Notes under the pieces: generated by a model
What the model was told of the DNA's origin: nothing
The model's database searches: none
What the model saw: the letters and a program-made list of their open reading frames with translations, nothing else
Program-made: the position numbers and the translations under genes
Source of the DNA: Sphingomonas sp. Y57
GTDB lineage: Bacteria > Pseudomonadota > Alphaproteobacteria > Sphingomonadales > Sphingomonadaceae
Reading direction: 5' to 3'
Length of the DNA stretch: 64,000 nucleotides
Assembly: GCF_001015195.1 (NCBI RefSeq)
Contig: NZ_LDES01000109.1
Location: forward strand, 22,515-86,514
In this document: one piece after another, positions 9,868-18,739 of the stretch
Numbering within the stretch: position 1 is the first letter of the stretch
How the letters are laid out: each line of letters opens with the position of its first letter

Positions 9868-9977
9868 GGGAGCGGGCATTTCCCCGCGATTATCCGGCGG
9901 CTGGCCGACAGCGGCTTGAGGACGGTGCGACATTGTGACTGCTTGGCCGGCGGCGGGGGCCGCTGCCGGGAGTGGCT

Positions 9978-11885
9978 ATGGGTAAGGCGCACATGTCGGC
10001 GCACAGGTTCCGGCCCGATATCCAGGGGCTGCGCGCATTGGCCGTGTTGCCCGTCGTGGTCTTCCATGCCTTCCCCGACCTGCTGCCCGGCGGCTTCGTC
10101 GGGGTCGACATCTTCTTCGTCATCTCGGGCTATCTGATCACCCGCATCCTGCATCAGGAGTTGCGCGAGGGGCGGTTCAGCATCGCCGGCTTCTACGTCC
10201 GCCGGGTTCGGCGGCTGTTCCCCGCGCTCTACCTGATGCTGTTCGCCACGATGCTGCTTGGGCTGATCCTGTTGCCGCCGCAGGAACTGCGCGAGCTGGC
10301 CAAAACCGTTGCGGCGACGGTCGGCTTCGTCGCCAATTTCCTGTTCTACGACCTGTCGGGCTATTTCGACGGGCAGGCCGAGCTCAAGCCGCTGCTCCAT
10401 ACCTGGTCGCTCGCGGTCGAGGAGCAATTCTACCTGATCTTTCCGCTTGCGCTGGCTGCGGTCTGGCGGCTGCGGCCGCGCTGGCTGCCCGCGATCTTAT
10501 GGGCGGCGGCGGCGCTGTCGCTGGCCTGGAGCGTCCGCGAGCTTGGGCAGGACGCCTCGCGCGCTTTCTATTATCCCTGGCCGCGCGCATTCGAGCTGCT
10601 GATCGGCGCGATCGTCGCGGTGGGGGCGATTCCGCGGGCCCGTCGGCAGGCCGTCCGGGACGGGCTCTCGCTGCTCGGCATCGCGCTGATCGTCGCCGCG
10701 TTGCTGCTGCTGTCGGAGGAGCGGCCCTTTCCCGGTTTCGCCGCGCTGCTGCCTTGCGTCGGCACGGCGCTGGTCCTGGCGGCGGGGGAGGAGGGCGAGT
10801 CCCTCGGGGGTCGCATGCTCAGCCTGACCCCGCTCGTGCTGGTCGGATCGCTCTCCTACTCGCTTTATCTCTGGCACTGGCCAGCGCTCGTCTTCGGCCG
10901 CTATCTAGCACTTCGCCCGCTGATGGCCGTCGAGGCGATCGCGGCGGTCGCGGTCGCTTTCGCGCTGGCCTGGGCTTCGTGGCGCTATGTCGAAAGCCCG
11001 GTGCTGAAATGGCGAATGCCGCATCGGCGTGTGCTGGCCGCCGGCGGCGCGACGATGGCGATGACGGCCGCCCTCGCGGTGGCGGTGGTGATCGGCCGCG
11101 GGCTTCCCCAGCGGCTCGATCCCATGGGGCGGACACTGATCGCGGCCGCCGGCGACAGCAGCGATTTCCGCGCCACCTGCCATAGCGGCGAAGATGAGAT
11201 TATCCCCTATCGCCAGCTCTGCGCGTTCGGCGATCCGCACGCCGCGCCGAGCACGGCGGTGTGGGGCGACAGTTTCGGTGCCGAACTGGTCGTCGCGCTG
11301 GGTGAGAAAATGGCGCACGACCGGCGGTCGGTGCTGCAGATCACCGCGTCGGGCTGCCCGCCCGCGCTCGGTTATAATCCCCGGCGGCGGCCCGGCTGCG
11401 CGGCCTATAATGCCGAACGCCTTGCCGAACTCGCCGCCGATCCGCGCATTCGAGAGGTGGTGCTGGTCGTCAACTATCTGGGTTTCATGGCCGATACGCC
11501 CGACCAGCAGATGGCACTGCTCGATGGGGTCGAACGGACCGCGCAGGCGCTCCATCGCCATGGCAAGACGCTGAGCCTGGTCTATTCGATCCCCCGCATG
11601 CCGTTCGTGGCGCCGACCGCGCTGGCCATGGAGACGCTGCGCGGTGGCGACCCGGCGGGCTTCGGCCAGCGGCGAGCAGACTTCGACCGGCGCGATGCGA
11701 TCGTCTCGGCCCGGCTTGACCGCATCGTCCGCGAGACGGGGGCTGATCGGATCGTTCCCGCGCAACGGCTCTGCGGCAACCAACTCTGCCCGGCTTATAT
11801 GCCCGGGGCAGGCGTGCTCTACTTCGACCATGCGCATCTCAGTATCGCGGGTGCACGCTATCTGCTGGCGCGCGTCCACGTCTGA
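9978..11885 (+). CDS. Membrane O-acyltransferase with C-terminal SGNH domain (OafA/YrhL type)
   Basis: A 635-residue protein that probably O-acetylates a surface glycan. Residues 1-370 form the acyltransferase-3 membrane domain: RPDIQGLRALAVLPVVVFHA with the conserved His, then GVDIFFVISGYLITRIL and FYVRRVRRLFPAL, and about ten helices. After a last helix near residue 370, a periplasmic SGNH domain carries GDSFGAELV (catalytic Ser) and a C-terminal D-x2-H in FDHAHLSIAGARYL. This acyltransferase-SGNH fusion is known for lipopolysaccharide and peptidoglycan modification. Start choices are ATG 9978 (GGGAG before it) and ATG 9993 (AAGG before it). The acceptor glycan is unknown, as no polysaccharide genes are nearby. 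Confidence 0.93.
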   Translation: MGKAHMSAHRFRPDIQGLRALAVLPVVVFHAFPDLLPGGFVGVDIFFVISGYLITRILHQELREGRFSIAGFYVRRVRRLFPALYLMLFATMLLGLILLPPQELRELAKTVAATVGFVANFLFYDLSGYFDGQAELKPLLHTWSLAVEEQFYLIFPLALAAVWRLRPRWLPAILWAAAALSLAWSVRELGQDASRAFYYPWPRAFELLIGAIVAVGAIPRARRQAVRDGLSLLGIALIVAALLLLSEERPFPGFAALLPCVGTALVLAAGEEGESLGGRMLSLTPLVLVGSLSYSLYLWHWPALVFGRYLALRPLMAVEAIAAVAVAFALAWASWRYVESPVLKWRMPHRRVLAAGGATMAMTAALAVAVVIGRGLPQRLDPMGRTLIAAAGDSSDFRATCHSGEDEIIPYRQLCAFGDPHAAPSTAVWGDSFGAELVVALGEKMAHDRRSVLQITASGCPPALGYNPRRRPGCAAYNAERLAELAADPRIREVVLVVNYLGFMADTPDQQMALLDGVERTAQALHRHGKTLSLVYSIPRMPFVAPTALAMETLRGGDPAGFGQRRADFDRRDAIVSARLDRIVRETGADRIVPAQRLCGNQLCPAYMPGAGVLYFDHAHLSIAGARYLLARVHV

Positions 11886-11905
11886 GGCATCGCCTCCGCT
11901 TCCAT

Positions 11906-11997
11906 CGTCATCCCCGCAAAGGCGGGAATCCATGGACGACGGCCGGCAAGAGGCAGAATGTCCGTGACCGTCGATTCCGGCTATCGCGGGAATGACG
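11906..11997. repeat. Dispersed palindromic element, copy 3
   Basis: The arms are CGTCATCCCCGCAAAGGCGG and TTCCGGCTATCGCGGGAATGACG, in inverted orientation. It lies 21 bases after the acyltransferase gene. This copy has the CCCGC...GCGGG core rather than CCGGC...GCCGG, so it is closer to the widespread proteobacterial ATTCCC/GGGAAT palindromes. Confidence 0.82.
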
Positions 11998-12031
11998 AAA
12001 GGACGAGGAAACGACAGGACTCGATCGAGTT

Positions 12032-12655
12032 ATGATGATCACCGAGATCGAAGACTTCTTTACCCGGGGCTGCGGACGGTGCGAGCGGTTCGATACGCCT
12101 GACTGCTCAGCGCGTCACTGGGACAGGGGGCTCACCAGACTCCGGGAGATCTGCCGGAGCGCCGGTCTCGACGAGACGGTGAAGTGGGGCCATCCCTGCT
12201 ATATGCACGCGGGTCGCAACATCGCGATCATGGGTGCGTTTCGAGGCGACTTCCGGCTGAGCTTCATGAAAGCGGCGCTGCTGAAGGACCCCGAAGGCCT
12301 ACTCGAGCGGCAGGGGCCGAACACACGGCACGCGGATATGATCCGCTTCACTTCCAACGACGCTGTCGATGGGCTGGAGCCCATCATTCGCGCCTATCTG
12401 AGCGAAGCGATGGACTATGCCGCGAAGGGGGTGAAGCCGCCCAGGGACGATAGCGAGCCCGACACGCCCCCCGAATTATCCGAGGCGCTGGACGCCGATC
12501 CCGAGCTGGCCGAAGCGTTCCACGCCCTGACCCCCGGGCGCCGCAAGAGCTACATAATCAATCTCAATTCGGCCAAGCAGAGCGAAACCCGGGTGAAGCG
12601 CATCGCCGGCTTCCGCGACAAGATCATGGCCGGCAAGGGCGCGCAGGAGCGCTGA
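12032..12655 (+). CDS. YdeI/DUF1801-family protein
   Basis: A 207-residue soluble protein. The N-terminal half has the DUF1801 pattern (ETVKWGHPCYMHAGRNIAIMGAF, then FRLSFMKAALLKDP), and the C-terminal half is the YdeI/OmpD-associated helical part (EAFHALTPGRRKSYIINLNSAK followed by a basic helix). The biochemical function of this family is not established. Two in-frame ATG codons occur at 12032 and 12035. It stands alone, with a palindromic element upstream, and is convergent with rnd 11 bases downstream. The N-terminal CGRCERFDTPDCSA cluster has three cysteines, which could be structural or metal binding. Confidence 0.85.
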   Translation: MMITEIEDFFTRGCGRCERFDTPDCSARHWDRGLTRLREICRSAGLDETVKWGHPCYMHAGRNIAIMGAFRGDFRLSFMKAALLKDPEGLLERQGPNTRHADMIRFTSNDAVDGLEPIIRAYLSEAMDYAAKGVKPPRDDSEPDTPPELSEALDADPELAEAFHALTPGRRKSYIINLNSAKQSETRVKRIAGFRDKIMAGKGAQER

Positions 12656-12666
12656 GCCGGCCGGCC

Positions 12667-13854
12667 TTAACCCTGATCGCCCTCGAGAGCCGACATCACC
12701 ATCTTGCCCTGGCGCACGCTGAACGCCAGCCGTCCCTCGACCAGCGCCAGCGCGTCCTTGCCGAACACGTCGAACCGCCATCCGTCGAGCATCGGCAGGT
12801 CGCGAACGCCCGCCGCGAGCAATTCCAGGTCGTCGGCGCGGGCGATCAGGCGCGGCGCAACGTCGGCGTCGCGCGAACGGACCTTGAGCAGCAGCTTGAG
12901 CAGATCCGCGATCAGCGCACCCTCCTTGCCGAGGCCTGGCTTGCGATCCTCGCGCGGCGGCATCTCGGCGTCGGGCAGCGGCTCGGCTTCGGCGATCGCC
13001 GTCATCAGGCGGGCGCCGATGTCGTTCTGCGCCCAGCTTGGGGAAAGGCCGCGCACGCGCGACAGATCGGCCTGCACCTTGGGCGGGTGCGAGGCGAGGT
13101 CGGCCAGCGTCTCGTCCTTGGCGATGCGGCCGCGCGGCAGGTTCTTCGACCGCGCCTCACGCTCGCGCCAGGCGGCGATCGCCTTTAGCCGGCCCAGCAC
13201 TTCAGGCTTGCGGCTCGGCAGGCGGATGCGCGTCCACGCCAGCTCGGGCAGGTTGGCGTAGCTGGCGGGATCGCCGAGCCGCTCCATCTCATTGTCCAGC
13301 CAACCGCCGCGTCCCGACTTGCGCAGCTTCTCCAGCATCCGCGGAAAGATCGCCGAGAGATGGGTGACGTCACCGATCGCGTAGTCGATCTGCCGCTTGT
13401 CGAGCGGGCGGCGTGCCCAGTCGGTGAAGCGTGCGCCCTTGTCGAGCTTGATGCCCAGCATCGTCTCGACAAGGTTCGAATAGCCGATCTGCTCTCCCAG
13501 CCCCATCGCCATCGCCGCCACCTGCGTGTCGAACAGCGGATAGGGGGTCTTGCCGGTCAGGTTGTGGACGATTTCCAGATCCTGGCCACCGGCATGAAAG
13601 ACCTTGAGCACCTCGTCATTCTCGACCAGCAGATCGAGCAGCGGCGTGAGGTCGATCTCCTTGGCCTTCGGGTCGATTGCCGCGGCTTCCTCGCTATTGG
13701 CGATCTGGATCAGGCACAGGTCAGGCCAATAGGTGCTCTCGCGCATGAATTCGGTGTCGACCACGACATAGGGCGAGGCGGCAAGGCGGGTGCAGAGATT
13801 GGCGAGCGTCGCGCTGTCGGTAATCAGGGGGTGAATGTGCATGGGTTCGTGCAT
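12667..13854 (-). CDS. rnd: Ribonuclease D
   Basis: A 3'-5' exoribonuclease that trims tRNA and other structured RNA ends. The 395-residue protein has the DEDDy exonuclease domain at residues 1-200: VVVDTEFMRE (Exo I Asp and Glu), VFHAGGQDLEIV (Exo II Asp) and YAIGDVTHLS (Exo III Tyr and Asp). This is followed by an HRDC RNA-binding domain (about 210-290, WREREARSKNLPRGRIAKDE) and a second C-terminal helical domain. The ATG at 13854 has an AGG at modest spacing; the ATG at 13842 fits family length equally well. Divergent from aspS with a 204-base shared upstream region in which I see no clear operator. Confidence 0.95.
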   Translation of the reverse strand: MHEPMHIHPLITDSATLANLCTRLAASPYVVVDTEFMRESTYWPDLCLIQIANSEEAAAIDPKAKEIDLTPLLDLLVENDEVLKVFHAGGQDLEIVHNLTGKTPYPLFDTQVAAMAMGLGEQIGYSNLVETMLGIKLDKGARFTDWARRPLDKRQIDYAIGDVTHLSAIFPRMLEKLRKSGRGGWLDNEMERLGDPASYANLPELAWTRIRLPSRKPEVLGRLKAIAAWREREARSKNLPRGRIAKDETLADLASHPPKVQADLSRVRGLSPSWAQNDIGARLMTAIAEAEPLPDAEMPPREDRKPGLGKEGALIADLLKLLLKVRSRDADVAPRLIARADDLELLAAGVRDLPMLDGWRFDVFGKDALALVEGRLAFSVRQGKMVMSALEGDQG

Positions 13855-14058
13855 AGAGCCTGATCGTAAGCGGTGGAAGCGCTTCGCGCATCAGCGGCGA
13901 CGGAATTGTGCACGCGTCGCGAAAAGCCCCGGATTCACGTTTCAGACCCTTTTTGGTCCGGGATGATCGGCGCCTGCCCGGTTACAACGCTTGACAAGCG
14001 CTGGCCCCGCGCGCGAAGCGCTCCGCTCGCAAATTCACCGGAAAGTTGAAACGTCACC

Positions 14059-15840
14059 ATGATGCACGCCTATCGCACGCACAATTGCGGCCAGCTTCGG
14101 GCCCAGGACGTAGGGTCCCAGGTTCGCCTGTCGGGCTGGGTGCATCGCAAGCGCGACCATGGCAACCTGCTGTTCGTCGACCTGCGCGATCATTACGGCC
14201 TGACCCAGATCGTCACCGACATCGAGTCGGAGGCGTTCCGGCAGCTGGAGCGGCTGCGCGTGGAGTCGGTCGTCACGATCACCGGCGACGTCGTCGCCCG
14301 CGCGGGCGAGGCGGTGAACCCTAATCTGGCGACCGGCGAGATCGAGATACGCGCCCGCGAGGTCTCGGTCCAGTCGACTGCGCAGGAACTGCCTCTGCCG
14401 GTGGCGGGCGAGGCCGACTATCCCGAGGATATCCGCCTGCGCTATCGTTTCCTCGACCTGCGCCGCGATCGCATCCATGCGAACATCGTGCTGCGTTCCA
14501 ACGTGATCGCCTCGATCCGCCGCCGCATGATCGACCAGGGCTTCACCGAATATCAGACGCCGATCCTGACCGCTTCATCGCCTGAGGGCGCGCGCGACTT
14601 CCTGGTGCCGAGCCGCATCCATCCGGGCAAATTCTACGCGCTTCCGCAAGCGCCGCAGATGTTCAAGCAGCTGCTGATGGTCGCGGGCTTCGACCGCTAT
14701 TTCCAGATCGCCCCCTGCTTCCGCGATGAGGACGCCCGCGCCGATCGGTCGCCCGGTGAGTTCTACCAGCTTGATTTCGAGATGAGCTTCGTCACCCAGG
14801 AGGACGTGTTCGCCGCGATCGAGCCGGTGCTGCACGGCGTATTCGAGGAATTCGCCAATGGCCGCGCGGTCACCCCGGCGCCGTTTCCGCGTATCGCCTA
14901 TCGCGACGCTATGCTGCGCTACGGTTCGGACAAGCCCGATCTGCGCAACCCGCTGGAGATCACCGACGTCACCGAGCATTTCAAGGGGTCGGGCTTCGGC
15001 CTGTTCGCGCGGATTGTCGAGGGCGGCGGCGTCGTCCGTGCGATCCCGGCGCCCGGCGCCGGCGCGAAGAGCCGCAAATTCTTCGATGACATGAACGACT
15101 GGGCACGTTCCCAGGGTCATGCCGGCCTCGGCTACATCAACATCAAGGGCGGCGAGGCCGGCGGCCCGATCGCCAAGAATCATGGCGAGGAAGCGACCGC
15201 AAAGCTGATCGCGGCGCTGGGCCTCGGCCCCGATGACGGCGTGTTCTTCGCGGCGGGCAAGGAACTGGCCGCGGCCAAGCTGGCGGGCGCCGCGCGCACC
15301 CGCGTCGGCGAGGAGCTGGCGCTGATCGAGCAGGGCGTGTTCAAATTCTGCTGGGTCGTCGACTTCCCGATGTTCGAATATGACGAGGAAGCGAAGAAGA
15401 TCGACTTCAGCCACAACCCCTTCTCGATGCCGCAGGGCGAGATGGAAGCGCTGGAGACGATGGATCCGCTCGATATCCTTGCCTACCAGTATGACATCGT
15501 CTGCAACGGCGTGGAGCTGTCGTCCGGCGCGATCCGGAACCACCGGCCCGAAATCATGTACAAGGCGTTCGAGATCGCGGGTTATACCCAGGAGCAGGTC
15601 GAGGAGAATTTCTCGGGCATGCTCAATGCCTTCAAGTTCGGCGCGCCGCCGCACGGCGGTTCCGCTCCCGGTATCGACCGCATCGTCATGCTGCTGGCCG
15701 ACGAACCGAACATTCGCGAGGTCGTGCTGTTCCCGATGAACCAGAAGGCCGAGGATCTGATGATGGGCGCGCCCTCGCAGGTCAGCCTGAAGCAGCTCCG
15801 CGAGCTGAATATCCGGATCGTCGAGCAGCAGAAGCAGTAA
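14059..15840 (+). CDS. aspS: Aspartyl-tRNA synthetase
   Basis: Charges tRNA-Asp with aspartate. The 593-residue protein is the long bacterial class II form: an N-terminal OB-fold anticodon-binding domain ([20 protein letters not shown]), motif 1 near [20 protein letters not shown], motif 2 ([20 protein letters not shown]), the bacterial GAD insertion domain at about 300-420, and motif 3 ([20 protein letters not shown]). Many alphaproteobacterial AspRS are non-discriminating and also charge tRNA-Asn; this cannot be decided here. Start at ATG 14059, since the family sequence [10 protein letters not shown] begins there; the ribosome binding site is weak. Confidence 0.98.
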   Translation: MMHAYRTHNCGQLRAQDVGSQVRLSGWVHRKRDHGNLLFVDLRDHYGLTQIVTDIESEAFRQLERLRVESVVTITGDVVARAGEAVNPNLATGEIEIRAREVSVQSTAQELPLPVAGEADYPEDIRLRYRFLDLRRDRIHANIVLRSNVIASIRRRMIDQGFTEYQTPILTASSPEGARDFLVPSRIHPGKFYALPQAPQMFKQLLMVAGFDRYFQIAPCFRDEDARADRSPGEFYQLDFEMSFVTQEDVFAAIEPVLHGVFEEFANGRAVTPAPFPRIAYRDAMLRYGSDKPDLRNPLEITDVTEHFKGSGFGLFARIVEGGGVVRAIPAPGAGAKSRKFFDDMNDWARSQGHAGLGYINIKGGEAGGPIAKNHGEEATAKLIAALGLGPDDGVFFAAGKELAAAKLAGAARTRVGEELALIEQGVFKFCWVVDFPMFEYDEEAKKIDFSHNPFSMPQGEMEALETMDPLDILAYQYDIVCNGVELSSGAIRNHRPEIMYKAFEIAGYTQEQVEENFSGMLNAFKFGAPPHGGSAPGIDRIVMLLADEPNIREVVLFPMNQKAEDLMMGAPSQVSLKQLRELNIRIVEQQKQ

Positions 15841-15854
15841 CGTCCAGCCCTCCC

Positions 15855-15936
15855 CGTCATTCCGGCGGAGGCCGGAATCTCGGGAGGTCGAGCGCCGCGC
15901 ATCTCTCCGGAGATGCCGGCCTCCGCCGGCATGACG
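15855..15936. repeat. Dispersed palindromic element, copy 4
   Basis: CGTCATTCCGGCGGAGGCCG at the left and GATGCCGGCCTCCGCCGGCATGACG at the right form near-perfect inverted arms around a centre of about 30 bases. It starts 14 bases after aspS, on the same side as copies 2 and 3. Confidence 0.87.
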
Positions 15937-16060
15937 GGGCAGGCTGCCCTGTGACCTGTCCCATAGCAGGACGGTGCCGAAACCATTTACCAACTCCCGC
16001 GCTTTATAGGACTCTCCCCGGCGGACTATGGGGAGCGACTCGAGCTGGGAGTGTTGCCGC

Positions 16061-16846
16061 TTGGCGATCGATCTCGCGGACTATGAGAAGGGGACACCCT
16101 TCGACGGCGACTATGATGCCGCGCTGGCGGAGGTGCAGAAGCGCCTGTCCCGCCTGCAGGTGGCGCATGTCGTCTGCAACCTGCGCAGCATGATCCTGTT
16201 CGAGGGCTGGGACGCCGCGGGCAAGGGTGGCGCGATCCAGCGGCTGACGACGGGCTGGGACCCGCGCCACTTCCATGTCTGGCCGATTTCCGCACCGACC
16301 GAGGAGGAGCGAGGGCGTCACTTCCTCTGGCGCTTCTGGCAGAAGCTGCCCGGACGGGGGCGCATCGCGATCTTCGACCGCACCTGGTACGGCCGGGTAT
16401 TGGTCGAGCGGGTCGAGGCCTATGCCAGCGAGCGCGAATGGCGGCGCGCCTATGACGAGATCAACGAGTTCGAGGCGCAGCAGCAGGCCGACGGGGTCAC
16501 CATCGTCAAGCTGTTCCTGCACGTGACGCAGGCGGAGCAGGACAAGCGACTGGCCGACCGGCTCGACCACCCGTGGAAGCGCTGGAAGGTTACGCCCGAG
16601 GATTTCCGCAATCGCGCGCGCCGCACCGATTATCTCGCCGCGATGAAGGACATGTTCCGCGAGACCGACACGCGCTGGGCGCCCTGGACGGTGATCGACG
16701 GCAACGACAAGAAGGCCGCGCGCATTGCCGCGCTGACCCATATCGCCGATTCGCTGGAACGGATCGTGCCGCTCGAACCGCCCGCGCTCGATCCCGATTT
16801 CGAGCGCTATGCGCGCGTCCAGCTCGGCCTTCCGGAAAAGCGGTGA
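16061..16846 (+). CDS. ppk2: Polyphosphate kinase 2 family protein
   Basis: PPK2 enzymes use polyphosphate to phosphorylate nucleotides (or the reverse). The 261-residue single-domain protein carries the Walker A LFEGWDAAGKGGAIQRL, the lid segment HFLWRFWQKLPGRGRIAIFD, and the Walker B region IFDRTWYGRVLVERVE, all typical of the family. Which class (GDP, ADP or AMP acceptor) cannot be settled by eye. The start is uncertain. TTG at 16061 has GGGAG 7 bases upstream and fits the family start; ATG at 16028 is also in frame but lacks a ribosome binding site. It is upstream of the HU gene and 9 kb from ppk1. Confidence 0.9.
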   Translation: MAIDLADYEKGTPFDGDYDAALAEVQKRLSRLQVAHVVCNLRSMILFEGWDAAGKGGAIQRLTTGWDPRHFHVWPISAPTEEERGRHFLWRFWQKLPGRGRIAIFDRTWYGRVLVERVEAYASEREWRRAYDEINEFEAQQQADGVTIVKLFLHVTQAEQDKRLADRLDHPWKRWKVTPEDFRNRARRTDYLAAMKDMFRETDTRWAPWTVIDGNDKKAARIAALTHIADSLERIVPLEPPALDPDFERYARVQLGLPEKR

Positions 16847-16984
16847 AGCGGCGGCAATGCGCCGCTTCTCGCCCCTTGCGGATGTGACGCCTTTGTTGCA
16901 GCATCGTATCGCGGTCGAAAAACGGGCCGTGCGGCCGGAGCGCCGCGTGCCGCAGCTACATAAAAATTGGTAGGGGATGAAGGC

Positions 16985-17257
16985 ATGAATAAACAGGAGC
17001 TTATCGGCACCGTCGCCGAGGCCACCGGCATGACCAAGAATGATGCTTCGAAGGCGGTCGAAGCTGTGTTCGATTCGATTACCACCCAGCTCAAGAAGGG
17101 CGACGAGGTGCGCCTCGTCGGTTTCGGTACCTTTTCGGTGACGAAGCGCAAGGCCTCCACCGGCCGCAACCCGCGCACCGGCGAACCCATGAAGATCAGC
17201 GCGTCGAGCCAGCCCAAGTTCAAGCCGGGCAAGGGCCTCAAGGACGCCGTCAACTAA
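16985..17257 (+). CDS. hup: HU-family DNA-binding protein
   Basis: A 90-residue histone-like protein that bends and compacts DNA as a dimer. It shows the N-terminal helices (MNKQELIGTVAEATGMTKND), the GDEVRLVGFGTFSV strand, the RNPRTGEPMKI arm with the intercalating Pro, and the C-terminal SQPKFKPGKGLKDAV. Start at ATG 16985, with GAAGG just upstream; an in-frame upstream ATG at 16967 would add six unlikely residues. It is followed after 209 bases by tRNA-Val. A GC-rich palindrome just after the stop (about 17269-17288) lacks a T-tract, so it is at best a weak terminator. Confidence 0.97.
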   Translation: MNKQELIGTVAEATGMTKNDASKAVEAVFDSITTQLKKGDEVRLVGFGTFSVTKRKASTGRNPRTGEPMKISASSQPKFKPGKGLKDAVN

Positions 17258-17466
17258 ATCCGGTTATCGCCCGGTGTCGACCCGGGCGAGGGGGGCAAGG
17301 CCGCCGCGTCCCAGCGGGCGCGTGCGGCCTTCGCCTGCCCGGCGCATGCTTCGGGGCAGTCGCTCGCGTCCATCGCCTACGGGTCGCTTTTGGGCTGGAC
17401 AGGAGGAACGTCCCGCCCTATCCGCACAGCCGTTCGCCGGGCACGCCCCGTGCGACGTTGCAGAGT

Positions 17467-17541
17467 GGGCGCATAGCTCAGTGGTAGAGCACTGTGTTCA
17501 CACCGCAGGGGTCGCAGGTTCAAACCCTGCTGCGCCCACCA
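17467..17541 (+). tRNA. tRNA-Val (anticodon CAC)
   Basis: A full cloverleaf can be drawn. The acceptor stem is GGGCGCA with TGCGCCC, the D arm GCTC-AGTGGTA-GAGC, the anticodon stem CTGTG with CGCAG and loop TTCACAC, and the T arm GCAGG-TTCAAAC-CCTGC. Loop position 33 is T and positions 34-36 are CAC, which reads the valine codon GUG. The 3' CCA is encoded, with discriminator A. GUG is frequent in this GC-rich genome. Confidence 0.97.
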
Positions 17542-17589
17542 CTCTGCTCCCCTGAATAGTCGGACTTTGTTTCTGCCGCCGCCCTGCGG

Positions 17590-18396
17590 TCAGACGCTGA
17601 ATCCCTGGCGTTCCAGCGCGGCGATCAGGGTAGGGCGGTGGACCCGGCTGCCGGGGACCAGCGAGGCGACCGCCATCGGCAGGCGCCAGGCATCGATCGC
17701 GGCGTCGCTGAGGTTGGTGCTCTCGCGATACTGGCGCAGGTAGAAGCCGGCGGTCATCGCGCGGATGCGGCGCAGCGCCGGGACGCTGCGCAGGCTGGGA
17801 CCGTAGCCGGCATAGCGGAACAGCAGTTCGGTGCGTGCAACGTCGCCGGCCGGATCGCCCGCTGAGGCATTCGACCAGTCGATGGCCGCGATTCCGGCCC
17901 GGGTCAGGATGACGTTGCCCGGATGATAGTCGCCATGACAGAAGCGGTCACCGCGCGGGATCGCGTGGAGCCGTTCGAGCGCGGCGGCGCGGAGCGGCTC
18001 GCTTACCTCGGCCTGCTCGATACGGACATGGATGATGTCGTGCTGATGATGCGGCAGGCCGGCCGCGCCGCAAAGGTGGATGCGCGCGTGATAGTCGGCG
18101 AAGCGACGCAGCAGCGCGCGGGTGCGGAAAGGGCGCAGGAGAGGGAGGTGAAGCAGCGGCTTGCCGACCAGTTCCTCGAAGATGATACCGTTGCGGTCGC
18201 CATGGTCGCTGGTGCCGAACGCGCGGGCGACGTGGAGACCCTGGTCGACGGCATGGCGAACGCCATCATGCTCCCGCGCGACGACGCCGGGGTCGAGTCC
18301 CTCGCGATAGAGCTTCAGCACCCGGCCGCCCGCCAGGCGGAAGACATCCGCGCTGCCGCCGCTGCCGATCAGCGTCTGGAGCTTAAATCTGATCAT
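17590..18396 (-). CDS. Aminoglycoside phosphotransferase-fold (APH) kinase-like protein
   Basis: A 268-residue protein with the small-molecule kinase fold. It shows a glycine-rich start (LIGSGGSADVFRL), a Lys in the VLKLYREG strand, the catalytic loop CHGDYHPGNVIL (Asp and Asn of HGDxxxxN) and the metal-binding AIDWSNA in place of the usual IDW/DFG. The family phosphorylates aminoglycosides, choline, homoserine and other substrates; nothing here identifies which, and the name does not imply antibiotic resistance. The ATG at 18396 is chosen because AAGGGCG precedes it closely; the frame is open to 18450. Convergent with tRNA-Val. Confidence 0.82.
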   Translation of the reverse strand: MIRFKLQTLIGSGGSADVFRLAGGRVLKLYREGLDPGVVAREHDGVRHAVDQGLHVARAFGTSDHGDRNGIIFEELVGKPLLHLPLLRPFRTRALLRRFADYHARIHLCGAAGLPHHQHDIIHVRIEQAEVSEPLRAAALERLHAIPRGDRFCHGDYHPGNVILTRAGIAAIDWSNASAGDPAGDVARTELLFRYAGYGPSLRSVPALRRIRAMTAGFYLRQYRESTNLSDAAIDAWRLPMAVASLVPGSRVHRPTLIAALERQGFSV

Positions 18397-18527
18397 CGCA
18401 TTTCGCCCTTGGATGGACCGATAGGGCGAATCTTCATGGGCTTGCAACATATCCTGCCCGCCGCGTTGACAGCCGTCCGTCCCCCGTCCATCGGGAAAAA
18501 TCCTGACGCCATGGAGATGGACCGACG

Positions 18528-18704
18528 ATGAACGGACCGGCCGCCCTCACCTTGTCGCTGCTGATGCTTGGCGGATTGGTGCTTGGCGTCGGCGGTCTGT
18601 GGATGATCGTCCGCAAGGGCGATCCGAAACGCGGCTGGCTGATGATCATCGCCGCGATGGTGATGTTCGCCAACGTCGCGATCTGGACGGCCCCACTCCG
18701 CTGA
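18528..18704 (+). CDS. Small two-helix membrane protein, 58 residues
   Basis: A short open frame, ATG at 18528 to TGA at 18704. The translation begins MNGPAALTLSLLMLGGLVLG and has two hydrophobic helices (about residues 5-27 and 36-52) separated by a basic turn, RKGDPKRG. That arrangement predicts both ends outside and the loop in the cytoplasm. It fills an otherwise empty gap between the APH-like gene and the convergent hydrolase, codon use matches the neighbours, and its length is an exact fit to the gap. I do not recognise a family. No strong ribosome binding site is seen beyond a GGAG about 14 bases upstream. Confidence 0.6.
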   Translation: MNGPAALTLSLLMLGGLVLGVGGLWMIVRKGDPKRGWLMIIAAMVMFANVAIWTAPLR

Positions 18705-18739
18705 CGGAAGGCACGGGGGCCGAAGCCCCCGTTGCGAAA

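Noticed and set aside
17590-18396. Antibiotic-resistance aminoglycoside phosphotransferase
   Set aside because: Only the kinase fold is shared; the general HGDxxxxN motif occurs in many unrelated small-molecule kinases and no resistance-specific feature is seen.
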